From: Adiantum capillus-veneris
Taxonomy: Eukaryota > Streptophyta > Polypodiopsida > Polypodiales > Pteridaceae
Reading direction: 5' to 3'
DNA length: 64,000 nt
NCBI GenBank assembly: GCA_014529385.2
Contig: CM043945.1
Coordinates: 100,340,678 to 100,404,677, forward strand
Below are positions 43,221-54,729 of this stretch, in pieces. The notes under the pieces are model-generated. The model saw only the letters and a program-made list of their open reading frames with translations, searched no databases and had not been told where the DNA came from. Position numbers and translations under genes: made by a program. Positions within the stretch are counted from its first letter, which is position 1; each line of letters begins with the position of its first letter.

Positions 43221-44541
43221 TGAAGAAAGATGTTGATGATGGTGATGCTTTAATCCATATGTATGCCCGAATATGGTACCTTGCCTCGGCCGAAATGTGC
43301 ACCAATTATGGTGCCCTTACTAGCTTGAATGCCGCCCAAGGCCAAAGAATGTGGCTGCCCAATGAACGTGCTTGGCAATGCTTTAGACGGTCCATGTATA
43401 CTAAATGTGGTTTCCTTACAAGGCCTTGGCCACCCAAAAAACCTAAGGCCGCGCAAGCCGTTCCTTAAAGATCGGCCGCCCACCCAAGCCTAAAGACTGC
43501 CCATTTCATTAAGTAAGGGTTTTTTTCCCCTTAGTGTGTATGCAAGTAAAACTAAAGGAGGCATGGCGAGCGTGAGCGCAGGAAAAAAAAAGCTTCTCGT
43601 TGGGCACCATGGTGCTCCGACAAGCCTGATGCAGAAGTGAAAGATGCTCAGGACAGTCTCGCGCTCATTTTCGGAGCTATTCCCGCCACAAACCGTGGTA
43701 CTCGAATCCGGCCCTGCCACATCAGCAAGGGGAGGGACCCATTAGCGATGTTGATAATGGGTGTTGCCTTTTTTAGCAAGTAGAAAGGCATGCAAGATAT
43801 AAAGGAGAGGGAAGGGGAAGAAAAAGTACTGGGGGTGTTCATTTTTTTGATGGCTCTTCTTCTTCCATGCTCTCCTCCTCATTTTTGAGAAAGCTATCTC
43901 TCTCCGAAAGAAGAAGCAAAGCTCTTAAGCCCTCAAAAAGCTCTTAAGATTTATTAAAATCCCTTAAGCCATCATTAATCGACTCTTAACCTCATTAGCC
44001 ATCATAAACCCCTCTAATTCCATAAGCTTAACCTCTTAAGCTCTCTTTAACCTCTCTTAACCTACTCTAAGCCAAGCCTAATTGAGTTTCTATCTCTATA
44101 AGCCAAGCCTAATTGAGTTTCTATCTCTATAATCCAAGCCTAATCGAGTTTCTATCTCCTAAACCAGGCCTAATCTTCTAACCTTTCATTACCCGAGTCA
44201 TAAGCTCTCTTAAGCCATCTTAAAGCTTCCCTAAGACTCATTAGCCAAGCATCGGATTGATCTCTTGCTCTCCGGGGAAGCAGAAGGCATGTAAGGCAGA
44301 ACATTATTACTTTTCTTGTTTAGCACTTGGATTAAGCCAGGTTTCATCTTGTAAGGAGCACTAAGCCTCCATTAATGATTGATTAACCATGGATTCTATT
44401 GTTTAACTGGAATTAAACGAACTGTTTGTTTTAAACTCAGTTGTAGTTACTTGTGTTTGTTGCATCTCTTTTCCCCGTACCTATCATAGCCAGGGGCCCG
44501 GTGCCTTACCGGCTCACCTTTCGCACAATTATCCCCGGACA
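43221..44541 (+). repeat. 1.32-kb direct repeat, right copy (3' LTR candidate)
   Basis: Partner of 35,648-36,997, ending ...CCCCGGACA. About 30 bp shorter, mostly because it has one 31-bp minisatellite unit fewer. The upstream flank has no PPR similarity, unlike the left copy. Confidence 0.85.
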
Positions 44542-44825
44542 GTGTGTCGAGATGCTAACAAAGAGGGAGATCATGCACACCTTGCTGCCCTTTGGCACGA
44601 CCATGCACACCCTATTTCTATGGAACCTTGACTAGGGAGATAAAGAGAGAGAGAGACCCCCTTGAGAGTCCATGCATCTTGGAGGAAAGAAAGAAAGACG
44701 CCCTTTCCCTCCTCCATGCCTCCTCCTTCCATGATCTCTGGTATCAATGTAATACCTAGGAGATTGAGATGACCGATCCATTTCCTTACCCCCATATATA
44801 GGCCGGATCCTAGCCCTAGCCATAA

Positions 44826-45111
44826 TACAGATCCCCAGTCCTTACTAGTCCCGTGCGAGCCCCACACTCAGGTCCCTGATCCCCTAGGTCAGCCTTGCTA
44901 CTTAGGATCCATGTCCTGATAGATGTGGAATTACACAAGAAGCTCACCTTTACGATCATATTCTTAGCCTAGCTTTCCTTCCTTTTGGTCCTAAGCAAGA
45001 CACAATAGGTGGCAAACACACACCAAGAAATAAAATTAGCCTTTCCATGAGGGATGTGGACCAAGCCACAAGGCAAGACCTTCTATTGATGAAAAGATCT
45101 TTGGATGAGGA
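44826..45111 (-). repeat. Element 3-related LTR sequence, tail-to-head junction
   Basis: Read on the minus strand, 45,062-44,924 matches element 3 LTR 21,122-21,253, and 44,921-44,826 matches 20,994-21,092. Thus an LTR end (...AATTCCACA) is followed after two bases by an LTR start (TATCAGGACATGGATCC). 44,542-44,825 carries a TATA-like sequence (minus CCTATATATGG) and is probably the rest of the second LTR. The Copia element is inserted at 45,116. Confidence 0.65.
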
Positions 45112-45116
45112 GGATG

Positions 45117-45308
45117 TGTTGGGGTATAAAGCCCAATGTGGTCGCCCAGGTAAGTGGGCGGGCCGCCAGGTATGTACACATATTCTTTTGTAAAAACCTA
45201 ATAAGAACTCACTATGCTCTACACATTACAGTAGAGCGAGTTCACCATATCATCGTGCTCTTCTTCTCGCACTCTCTCTCGCGTCGCACTTCCGCTCGTA
45301 CTCCTTCA
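45117..45308 (+). repeat. Copia 5' LTR
   Basis: TGTTGGGGTATAAAG... to ...GTACTCCTTCA. 192 bp, 189 identical to the 3' LTR. Confidence 0.97.
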
Positions 45309-45310
45309 AC

Positions 45311-45322
45311 TGGTATCAGAGC
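45311..45322 (+). other. Copia primer-binding site
   Basis: TGGTATCAGAGC, complementary to the 3' end of plant initiator tRNA-Met, two bases after the LTR. Confidence 0.93.
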
Positions 45323-46407
45323 TCAGATCGAGGCTCGGGGCAGCACTGTAGGAGGCTAGAGTCACCAGCTTAGATTGGAGTGAAATTCGACAGGCAAAGA
45401 CACAGCCCCAAATCTTGTGGGCAAGCGCGTAGGGCTTGGTGTGCTCAGAATTTCATTCTGAGGTCATCTCGGTCACCGTTCGGCTTCGACAAAGTTCTGC
45501 GTAGGCCATTTTTTACTACGTGGTCTCAGCGGGTGCAGATCCGACTCTGCAAATTTGGGGTTTTCGGCCTACGACTACAGGTGCTGAGGATATCGACACT
45601 CCCAGAGTGTTGATTTGTGGCTGTCTACACATCGAAGGACGGCTCACAGTTCTTGGAGGCGTGTCACATACGACATGGGCGCATCTACACATAGACTGTA
45701 GGCGACATCCACTAGTTCATCAGGTAGCTTGTGTTTGCTGCTTGATATTCCAGATTTCATCCTGACATTGCAGGTAGTTCCACATGGAATGTATTGTCAG
45801 AGATGATGTATGTCTGTTGAGGGTTTGTTGGTTGTGAGTCGCGCAGCAAACAACCGCCGCAGCGGTTACAGCATACAGTGGGAAATTTGTGGATGTATGA
45901 CTTTGTGGGAAGTCTATGTACTGTCAAATTTACTGCAGCCTTTGTTGAGGGTCTAGTGAGGTTTTATTGAGCTGGGGGATTCTCGAATGTTGAGATCCTT
46001 TCGGTGATACAGGTCTTGGAGCGATCCCTCGAGCACCCTTAGATAGACAGCTAGGATGTATTGACTGTGAGTTAGACAGTTGGGATTGCATCTTTGCTTT
46101 ACTGCCGTTGAGGCATTGTCACAGTCTATGCTTACAGGATAGTGACAGGACAGTGAGAGACAGTACAGGTGCAGGATAGGTTTACCCGCAGCTTACAGTG
46201 TTAGAGAGACAGTGTTTTTTGAGCTGTTTTTTGGTCTGTTTTTTGAGTACACCAGAGCCATTTTACAAAGGAGACTCTACCAAAATTTCTGCAGAATCTG
46301 AAGCTTTCTTGGTTCATTTGACAGGTTGATATTGGTTCAGAGGTCAGTTTACAGGGGAAACTCTGCCGAATTTTTCCCAGGAAAGTAAACTACTGTGAAG
46401 CGTAGCT
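45323..46407 (+). other. Copia untranslated leader
   Basis: About 1.08 kb without coding signs, long for a Copia element. 45,946-46,015 repeats the leader segment of element 2; 46,140-46,215 is ACAG-rich as in the element 2 leader. Confidence 0.7.
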
Positions 46408-47220
46408 ATGGCTGGATCACAGGACATTGCTCTTTACAATATCAAGAAGCTGGATGGAACCAATTTCCCATTGTGGAAGAAGCAGATTTGGCATGTGTTG
46501 GTACAAAAGAAGCAAATAAAACCTATAAATCTCAAGGGGATAAAACCAGAAGATATGGAAGAAGATGAATGGAGCGAAATGGATGAATTGGCACTTTCTA
46601 CCATTATGCTGACTTTGGCAGAAAGCGTTTACTTCAATGTAGCAGACGAGATGTCGGCTTATCAAGCATGGTTAAAGCCGAGTGATCTTTATGAGAAGCA
46701 GAGTGCAGCTTCACGGGTATACTGGCTTAAGAAGCTTGTTGACTTGAAGATGAAAGAAGGGACACCTATGTCCAATCATCTGAATGAAGTCAACACAATC
46801 TATAGTCAGTTGTCAGCTCAAGGTGTCAAGTTTGATGAACCAGTTAGAGCTATGTTCCTGTTGATCACATTTCCGGAACGTTGGGACACTTTCCGCATAG
46901 CTTTGAGTAATTCTGCACCTCCAGATGGTTTGAACATAGCAGGTGTAGAAGGAAGTCTGCTTACTGAAGAAACCAATAGAAAGACAATGGACAAAGGCAA
47001 AGGAACAACCTTAGTTGTCAGGGGAAGGACCAAAGAAAAGTACAAAGGTGGAAAGAGGAATCAGTCTCGTAGCAAGTCCCGCAGTGCTAAAGGCAAGAGT
47101 GACATAGAATGCTACCATTGTGGCAAGAAGGGTCACATGAAAAGAGACTGCAGAGAATGGAAAGCAGATAAAGGCAAAGAGAAAGCTGAAGAAATGGTGA
47201 GAAGAACAAGTCCTCAGTGA
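46408..47220 (+). CDS. Copia gag polyprotein part
   Basis: 270 codons. N-terminal KLDGTNFPLWKKQIWHVL and the region to about residue 170 match the Copia capsid (UBN2-type) domain. CYHCGKKGHMKRDC near residue 237 is a CCHC zinc knuckle for RNA packaging. The frame ends TSPQ-stop. Comparing both frames suggests one base was lost near 47,200, because the pol frame resumes with Lys-rich text fitting the EEMV before it. Gag and pol were then one ORF, as is usual in plant Copia elements. Confidence 0.93.
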   Translation: MAGSQDIALYNIKKLDGTNFPLWKKQIWHVLVQKKQIKPINLKGIKPEDMEEDEWSEMDELALSTIMLTLAESVYFNVADEMSAYQAWLKPSDLYEKQSAASRVYWLKKLVDLKMKEGTPMSNHLNEVNTIYSQLSAQGVKFDEPVRAMFLLITFPERWDTFRIALSNSAPPDGLNIAGVEGSLLTEETNRKTMDKGKGTTLVVRGRTKEKYKGGKRNQSRSKSRSAKGKSDIECYHCGKKGHMKRDCREWKADKGKEKAEEMVRRTSPQ

Positions 47221-49715
47221 AGATTCAAGAAATAAATGTGACAAACACTATTGCAGAGGATGACAGTCTAGTGTCAGGAGACATCTACTTCTTGAAGAAT
47301 ACAATGGATTCAGCTCTTCTTACAGCATCTGATGGAAATGCACTGAGTGACTGGATTATAGACTCAGGGGCATCACTTCATGTGTCTCCAAACAAGGAGT
47401 GGTTTACCTCTTATGTGACCGCTAAAGATCATGTTCGGCTAGGCAATGGGCAGACATGTGAGATCTTAGGTGTTGGAGATGTTCAATTGAAGTTTCAGAA
47501 TGGCTCTTCTTTCACGCTGAATAATGTGAGACATGTTCCCGCAATTACAAAGAGCTTGATCAACACAGGTTTACTTGATGATGCTGGCTACGTCACCACT
47601 TTTGGACAGAACATGTGGAAGATATCCAAGGGTTCTATGACAGTAGCACATGGAGTAAAGTCTGGAGGACTTTACATGATTTATGTATCAAATGTCTCTA
47701 AAAATGTAATCAATGTAACCGAGCAGCCGAACGTTTCTTTGTGGCATAGCCGGTTAGGACATATGTCCAAGAAGGGAATGGAAATCTTGTCTCGTTTTGG
47801 TTATTTGACTGGCTTTTCATTTAATGATTTTGAATTCTGTGAACATTGTCTGTATGGTAAGCAAACACAGAAGCCACATAAGCATAGAAGCAGTAGAAGA
47901 GATACACAGTTGGCACTTGTTCATAGTGATTTGTGTGGACCTATGCCTAATCTATCTCTAGGGGGAGCTTCTTACTTTATGACATTTATAGATGATTACT
48001 CGAGGAAAGTATGGGTTTACTTTCTCAAGCACAAGGATGAAGCGTTTAGTGTTTTCAAAACGTTTGTGACACTTGTGGAGAATCAGAGTGGCAAGAAGCT
48101 TAAATGCTTACGCACTGACAATGGTGGAGAGTATGTTTCAAAGGCCTTTCAGGACTTTTGTGAGTCAAAAGGTATAAAACGTGAACTTACTGCTCCTTAC
48201 AATCCTCCTCAAAATGGTGTTGCTGAGAGGATGAATAGGACCATACAAGAGAAGGTCAGAAGTATGTTGTCTAATGCACAACTACCAAATGGGTTTTGGG
48301 CTGAAGCTGTATCAACAGCTGTTCATCTTGTAAATAGATCTCCGAGCAAGGTTTTGCATAAGGATTCAGTGCCAGAGATGGTATGGTCAGGCAAAATGCC
48401 CTCATACAAGCATCTCAGAGTCTTTGGCTGTGAGGCATATACTCACGTTCCAAAGGAATTTAGGAACAAACTTGAGCCAAAGAGTAGAAAGTGCATCTTT
48501 CTAGGCTATGGTAATTCTGGTGAGATGGGGTACAGACTTTGGGATCCCGAATCCAGAAAGGTTGTCCACGGCAATGATGTTCACTTTAATGAATCCAAAT
48601 ATCATTCTAAACCAGAGAGGGTTGAGGAGATTAGAAGAGTTGTCTTCCAAGAAGATGGACCTGCACATGCAAGACCAAATGTCAGGGCTCAAGAGGAGCA
48701 AGGACAGGATAGAGTGGAACCACAGGTTGTGGCTGAGGCTGAGCCACCTATTGTGCGTAGATCTGGATGTGTCACGCGACCTCCTAATAGGTTTGTTCCA
48801 TCTATGAACTATGTCATGTTGATTGATTGCAATGAGCCTTCATGTTACAAGGAAGCAGTGCAAATGAAGGACTCTGGGAATTGGCAATTGGCCATGCAGT
48901 CAGAGATGACAGCTCTGCATAAAAACAAGACATGGAAGCTAGTTAAATTACCACAAGGCAAAAAGGCTCTACCTTGTAAATGGGTTTACAGGTATAAGAT
49001 CACCACTCATGATAGTCAGCCAAAGTACAAAGCAAGGCTTGTTGCCAAGGGCTTTAAGCAAGAACAAGGCATTGACTTTGATGAAGTCTTCTCTCCGGTG
49101 GTCAAGATGACTACATTGAGATTCTTTCTTGCATTGGTTGCCATATTAGATTTTGTGTTGCACCAAATGGATGTCAAGACAACGTTCTTGCATGGTGATT
49201 TAGATGTGGAAATTTACATGCTGCAGCCAGAAGGATTTGTTGAGAAAGGCAAGGAAGATTGGGTATGCCAGTTGTTAAAGAGTCTTTATGTCTTAAAACA
49301 ATCACCAAGGGCATGGTACCATAAATTCCACAAGTTTATGCTTTCTCAAGGCTACAAACGTAGTGAGTTCAATCACTGTCTATATACAAAGAAGGCTAAG
49401 GATGGTAGTTGGCTGATCCTTATTTTGTATGTGGATGACATGTTGATTGCTGGCAAGCACTTGGAAGAAATTTCAGCTTTGAAGTCAAAGATGGAAAAAT
49501 CATTTGACATGAAAGACATGGGTGAGGCAAGTCATATACTTGGTATGCGCATTGAGAGAGACAGATCAAAGAAGTTGATTTGGTTATCTCAAACAGAGTA
49601 TATTGACAATGTTTTGCAACGTTTCTATATGGAGAAGGGAAAGGCACTGAGTGTTCCATTGCCACCATATGTGAAACGTAGCAAACAAGATTGTCCTGTG
49701 TCTGAGGAAGAATAA
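47190..49715 (+). pseudogene. Copia pol: protease, integrase, reverse transcriptase
   Basis: About 840 codons open. Protease DWIIDSGASLHVS (DSG active site) near 47,355. GAG-pre-integrase zinc region LWHSRLGHMS ... CEHCLYGK near 47,740-47,860. Integrase core with D in VHSDLCGP, D in LRTDNGGEY and E in NGVAERMNRT. RT from WKLVKLPQGKKALPCKWVYR, QMDVKTTFLHGDL, to LILYVDDMLIAG with both catalytic Asp. The TAA at 49,713-49,715 follows CPVSEEE inside the RT-RNase H linker, and the same frame continues. All catalytic residues looked for are present. Confidence 0.95.
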
Positions 49716-50387
49716 GCTAAAATAGATAAGATTCCATATGCGTCTGCAGTGGGTAGTTTGATGTATGCAATGATTGCTACTCACCCAGACATTGCATTTG
49801 CAGTGGGAGTAGCAAGTCAATACATGTCAAACCCAGGCAAGAAACATTGGGAGGTAGTGAAAGGAATATTGAGATACCTGAAAGCTACAAAGAGTATGCG
49901 TATATGCTATGGGAGTCAGGAGCTAAGTGTAAAGGGTTTTACAAACTCAGATTATGCAGGTGACTTAGACAACCGAAGGTCTACATCAGGGTATGTCTTT
50001 ACATTGGTTGGTGGAGCAGTATCATGGCGTTCTAGATTACAAGATTGTGTTACTCAGTCTACTACAGAGGCTGAATATGTTGCAGCATCAAAGGCATGCA
50101 AAGAATCAATTTGGCTTAATCGACTAGTAACAAATTTGGGAATCAAAGAAGAGATGCCTGTGTTATATTGTGATAGTCAAAGTGTTATACAATTGGCTCG
50201 CCATCCAGTTTATCACTCAAAGACAAAGCATGTGGATGTGAAGTATCATTTCATCAGGGAAATGCTCGAGGATAAGCAACTTCAGCTTGTCAAAGTTCAC
50301 ACCACAGAAAATCCTGCTGATCTACTTACAAAAGGACTTCCCTCAGAGAGCTTTGAGCATTTTCGCAAGCAGTTAGGTGTAGGGTAG
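49716..50387 (+). pseudogene. Copia RNase H (pol continuation after one stop)
   Basis: Same frame as upstream pol: IPYASAVGSLMYAMIATHPD, then RNase H FTNSDYAGDLDNRRSTSGY, STTEAEYVAASKACKE, VLYCDSQSVIQLARHPVYH and KHVDVKYHFIREML. Asp, Glu and Asp positions are kept. The natural stop is at 50,385. Removes RNA from the cDNA hybrid. It would be translated only by readthrough of the TAA at 49,713. Confidence 0.93.
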
Positions 50388-50465
50388 TACATCACTTCTC
50401 TACATCTCTTGTATATTAGCTTGTATAGTAGCTTCTCTCACACTTAAAGTACCACATTGGACTTT

Positions 50466-50475
50466 AAGTGGGAGG
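50466..50475 (+). other. Copia polypurine tract
   Basis: AAGTGGGAGG directly before the 3' LTR. A nearby inverted pair CTTAAAGT / ACTTTAAG (about 50,441-50,468) could form a stem. Confidence 0.8.
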
Positions 50476-50476
50476 T

Positions 50477-50668
50477 TGTTGGGGTATAAAGCCCAATGTG
50501 GTCGCCCAGGTAAGTAGGCGGGCCGCCAGGTATGTACACATATTCTTTTGTAAAAACCTAATAAGAACTCACTATGCTCTACACATTACAGTAGAGCGAG
50601 TTCACCATATCGTCGTGCTCTTCTTCTCGCACTCTCTCTCGTGTCGCACTTCCGCTCGTACTCCTTCA
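50477..50668 (+). repeat. Copia 3' LTR
   Basis: 192 bp, differing from the 5' LTR at three transition sites. Followed by the GGATG duplication. Confidence 0.97.
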
Positions 50669-51019
50669 GGATGAAGATTGCCCTTGTAGGTGACCACTAA
50701 AGAGAAAGAGGTTTACCTGAGAGATGGATGTGAAGTCAGTTTATGGAATAAATCAGGTGTATCAGAATGTGTGTCCTCTATCTATCTTCTAGGGATGTCT
50801 TTCCTAAGAACCCTTGTAGTATCAAAATTGTTTCCCGTGTAGTCTCAAAACTCTCAATCCTTGAGTTGTAGTTGTGTCCCACTCTCTCAAACTATTCTTG
50901 TAGGCTCCATGAGTGCCTTGTGTGTATTTTGAGCAAGAAGCACCCAAACTAATGCTGGTCTCTTGATTCCATAATGTATAGTAGAGTAGGCAAGCCTACA
51001 ACCCATTAATGTCTAAACC

Positions 51020-52420
51020 ATGCACTGACTAATTGAGTATATCATGTTGAACATCAGCATGGCAAGGAAGCCTTGAACTGTTTTCAAAGAAAAAAGAGCT
51101 CCTTTTGAGATGTGATCACCTATCATGCACCTTAAAGACATCTAATTATTGTGCAAGACATTGCCATGGGCGGTAGTATTCGCAATGAGGTTGCTAGTCA
51201 AGGGTTATTGGAGAAACAAAAGGTTCTCTTGAAAAGTTCTTCATTAGCTTCATGCTTGTAATGTGGTCTCCTAGAGTGAGTTGATTACAAGATATGTCCA
51301 ACACGGGCATGCCAAGGAAGATTTGGACTATTTTCATGAGAGGCAAAGTGAAAAGGAACCCTCTTCAAATGCAATCACCTGTGTATGCACCTTGAAGGCC
51401 TATAGCACTGTGCAAGATGCTACCATGGGTAGAAGTACTCATGATGAGATTGCTAAGCAAGGGCTATTGGAGAGACATGTTGTGCTTGCAAGTGCTTTTT
51501 TCGATATGTATGCTTAATGTTGTGATCTTAGAAAAGCTCTTGCATAGGCTTTTGTTTCTTGGAGTGGGTTGATTTCAAGATTTTCCCAAACATGGCCATG
51601 GCAAGGAGGCTCTGGACTATTTTGACCAAATACAAAGCAAAAAGATGGGCAATTGGAAGCCCTATGTGGTTCTAAGGGGTGGGTAGAGCAACTCTTTGAT
51701 GAGTTAGAGGTGGAAAGCAAAAGGTGGGGCAAACAAATAGGAGGCATAGACAAATATGAAACACAACAATAAGGGTTGAGTGGCAATTCTAGCAAGCAAT
51801 GGGCACAAGTTTGAGAGCCAACATTGGGGTTGCAAAAAGGAATTCCAAGGGTTGGATTGGTTACTAGAGCGCACAAAGGTATACCAACTAGTGTAGGCCT
51901 AATAAAAGGAAGGGTTGTCGGATGATCTCCTTGCCCAGGATGTCTCTTGGAGCACTTGATTACAGGATATGCCTAACATGATGCGGCAAGTAATTATTTT
52001 CACCATATGTAAAGCAAAAAGGTCCCTCTTCAAATCACCTATGCATGGAACTTTTAGGCTTGTGGAATTTTGTATATGTTTTCACCATATGCAAAGAAAA
52101 ATATCGTCGCTCCAGGTGCAATCACCTAGGTAGAGCAAGGAATTACCTTGGGTAAAAGTATCCACAATGAGGTTGCTAAACAAGGGCTATTAAGGAAATA
52201 TGTTGTGCTTGGTCAATATGTATACCAAATCTGGCACCCAACGTTTTAGTTCAGCTTCCTCCCTCAAATGTGGTCTCCTAGAGTGCATTGATTGCCACAT
52301 ATGCCCAACATGGCCGTTACAAACACGGTATGGATTGTTTTACAAGATGCAATATGAAAAGGGTCCCTCTCAATGCAATACTTATGCATGAACCTTGAAT
52401 GTGTTCAATAAGTGTTTAAG
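51020..52420 (+). pseudogene. Decayed PLS-type PPR array
   Basis: Several successive PPR motifs are readable in changing frames. Best is 51,281-51,517: ITRYVQHGHAKEDLDYFHER, NAITCVCTLKAYSTVQDATM and GRSTHDEIAKQGLLERHVVL, then ASAFFDMYA. Weaker copies precede (about 51,050-51,240, HQHGKEALNCFQ) and follow (51,555-51,620; 51,950-52,060; 52,080-52,240; 52,280-52,390 with IATYAQHGRYKHGMDCF). Intact relatives encode organelle RNA-binding proteins with about 100-residue triplet repeats. Here frameshifts and stops are in every repeat. Confidence 0.8.
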
Positions 52421-52429
52421 GTGGGTGTG

Positions 52430-54400
52430 TGTGTCTAGCATTCATGGTGTGTGCATAATGCAGGTGATTAGCACTAATCACACACACCACTAGAAATGGA
52501 CAATGAGCAATTAATCATACACAATAGAAATATGCAAATAGAGTGCTATGATTGATTGGTTCGATCTTAATTGTGGCTACAAGAGGGGATCTTTATAGAG
52601 CAGGTTAAAGGGTATCTTGGTGACATCATCGATGATGTGTTCGGCGACCTCTAGAGGTGTAAATTAGCTTTCTAGATCATGGATTCTCATATGGGGGTGT
52701 ATCTGGAGGAGCCAAGGGTCATATACTAAAGCTAGGCAAAGTAGCTAGTCAAAAGGTTCAATGTATCTAGTCACAGTGTGCAAGAGATGTGTCCCATGAG
52801 GAGGTGTGATCAAGACCCAAATCCTAACAAGCCTCTCCTTTTGTTTCTGAGAACACCAAAATCGAATGTTTTTCTAGTGGGGTCTAAGTCTCCCATCTAG
52901 ATAGGCTCACAAAATAGTGTACCTCCCCCAAAGAACTAGTACTAGTAGGGTGTAGGAAGATCAGGTATCTTCCCTAGAGAATTGTCAACCAGATGGTGGT
53001 AGGACAAAGCAAAGTCAAATTTGGTGGACAAATACAAAAGTCAAAATGTTGTGTTTGGAGAACATCTTCAATACCAAATAGTGCTAGTGTGTAGTAGGAG
53101 GAATGGTCCCCTGCCTTTGTTTGCTTTGGTGTTGTTGTAAACTTTGTCATTTTTGTCAAATGTGTCTTCTTCTTGGTCTTTATAATCTCCTCCCCTCGAC
53201 CCAGAGCTATACAAGCGAGTTGTTTGTGTTGATGCTTGTGGTGTATGCATGGCATACATATTAATGATTGTGCTACTGATGAATGTCAACAAGGGAGTTA
53301 TTACCATGTTTTCAATGGTAGTGTCTAACTCTTCATTGTGTTTATATTGCACTTAGAACAACACCCAAAAAGGTTTACAAAATATTTTTACAAAAGAACT
53401 GTGTGAAGTCACTCTTTACTGTTGTAAAGCACCTCTTCACCAAGCATAAAATTTGAGGCTTGGAATCTCCCTTTGACGAATCACTGCAAAGTGCCTTTGA
53501 TGATTTGAGGTCCTCCTTTTGTGAGAAGCTTCTTTTGTAAGGCGTTGATGCTCTTAAGTCACCTATAGGAGCACAAGGTCATGCGAACCTCCCTTCTCAA
53601 GAATGGTTGATTGCAATGCTGCAAGCCGTGAGAATGCCTCCTGTGGTAGCAAAATTTATTGGGGGTTTTTAAGTTTATGGGAAAGTGTCCTTTTATAGGT
53701 CCTGAGGCTGGATGTGATTAGTGAGAGTGCATGCCACTTGGAATCAGAATATAAGACGAGACAACAAAAAAGCGGCGTGAGAACGTTGGCTTTCGAATCA
53801 ATCAAGAAGTGTTCAATTTTATTGAATCCCCCCTTTGAAGTCCGCCACTACACCCAAAAGGAGGTCATGCATATTGAACTCATGGTCTTGCCCTCTTGAA
53901 ATAGATAAGCTCCATCTAGTCGGCCCGCCAAACCTCTTGCCTTGTTAGAGATGCCCAAGTAGCAACTTTTATGTCTGTTGCAGCAGCTTGGCTAAGAGGA
54001 AAATGCTCAAATGAAATCCAAATTGAGCAAGAGTGGGCTCAAATGAAAGCTCTTTGAAGACACATTTTTGACACACAATTGATAGTGGTAAAAGGCTAGA
54101 AGAGCTCTTGATTTTGAGTGATAAAAAATGGAGAAGATCAATCCATTTATTCACTATAATTAGATGCAATACAGATGCTAATGCAAAAGGGAAATAATCA
54201 ACGATCAATCCAAGAAAGTGGGAGTGCTTATATGATCTAACATAGAGTATGATGCACCTACATACACACAAAACCAATATCTAATTAAGCTAGGAAATGT
54301 TAGCCCTTATTAGGCTCTGATGCTACTTGATGAGTAAGTGTGTAAGGTGTGTGTGTGTGTGTGTGTGTGTAGCATTCATGTTGCGAGCATAACATAGGAG
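52430..54400. other. No recognisable gene
   Basis: 52,424-52,475 and 54,338-54,400 share a GT tract followed by TAGCATTCATG and GCATAA, i.e. two copies of a short sequence 1.9 kb apart. ORFs between them have no known domain. Confidence 0.45.
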
Positions 54401-54416
54401 GACTAAGAGGCATAGG

Positions 54417-54447
54417 GTCTTGAATGAAGACCCTTCCATGGGATCCA
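54417..54447 (-). repeat. GGATCCCATGR dispersed motif, inverted copy
   Basis: On the minus strand this reads GGATCCCATGGAAGGGTCTT then CATTCAAGACC, matching the core of the 230-bp tandem repeat at 60.8-61.4 kb. Confidence 0.75.
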
Positions 54448-54604
54448 CGGACAAGACTCCACGCACAAATGCAGAGGCACACTTGGCTGTTGAATGTTTA
54501 AAAGTAAAGTCGGATATATTTTGTAAACTCATACATCTGAGGTGTAAACTCAAACAAGCATAAGTACATGTGAACATCCATCCACTTCAGCAAAGTGAAC
54601 ACGT

Positions 54605-54670
54605 GCACCCAGTTAGCTCACCAACTGCCACACAGAGCCCGTCTGAGTTCGAATTCCTGGGGGTGACTCG
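54605..54670 (+). other. tRNA-like sequence (SINE candidate)
   Basis: TTAGCTCACCAACTG (A-box-like, 54,613) and GAGTTCGAATTCC (B-box-like, 54,645) are about 30 bp apart, as in tRNA promoters. No full cloverleaf. Followed at 54,731 by a copy of the GGATCCCATG motif. Confidence 0.45.
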
Positions 54671-54729
54671 CCGACCTTTTTTTTCCGCCATCCGATAGCC
54701 TCAAGATCCCCTCTTTTGCTATCCACCGT

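Larger units (their letters stand above)
35648..44541 (+). mobile_element. Candidate gag-only LTR element (LARD-like)
   Basis: Direct repeats of about 1.3 kb (35,648-36,997; 43,221-44,541) enclose 6.2 kb. The repeats end in GACA, a TGG sequence follows the left one as a PBS would, a TATA box lies in the repeat, and a gag-like ORF starts at once. No RT, RNase H or integrase was found inside. This fits a large non-autonomous LTR derivative that later received other insertions. Against it: no clear polypurine tract before the right repeat, no target duplication, and the left edge lies within PPR sequence. Confidence 0.55.
45112..50673 (+). mobile_element. Young Ty1/Copia retrotransposon with target duplication
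   Basis: 192-bp LTRs (three differences, all transitions), TGGTATCAGAGC primer-binding site, gag, pol in Copia order (protease, integrase, RT, RNase H), polypurine tract, and GGATG duplicated at 45,112-45,116 and 50,669-50,673. Coding damage is limited to one apparent frameshift and one stop. Protein wording (KLDGTNFPLWKKQI, YVDDMLIAG) fits the Tork/Tnt1-like part of Copia; lineage tentative. Inserted in minus-strand LTR sequence related to element 3. Confidence 0.96.

Noticed and set aside
52424-54400. Possible LTR pair around 1.9 kb
   Set aside because: The two similar stretches are only about 50 bp, mostly GT tract, with no PBS, polypurine tract or coding sequence between them.
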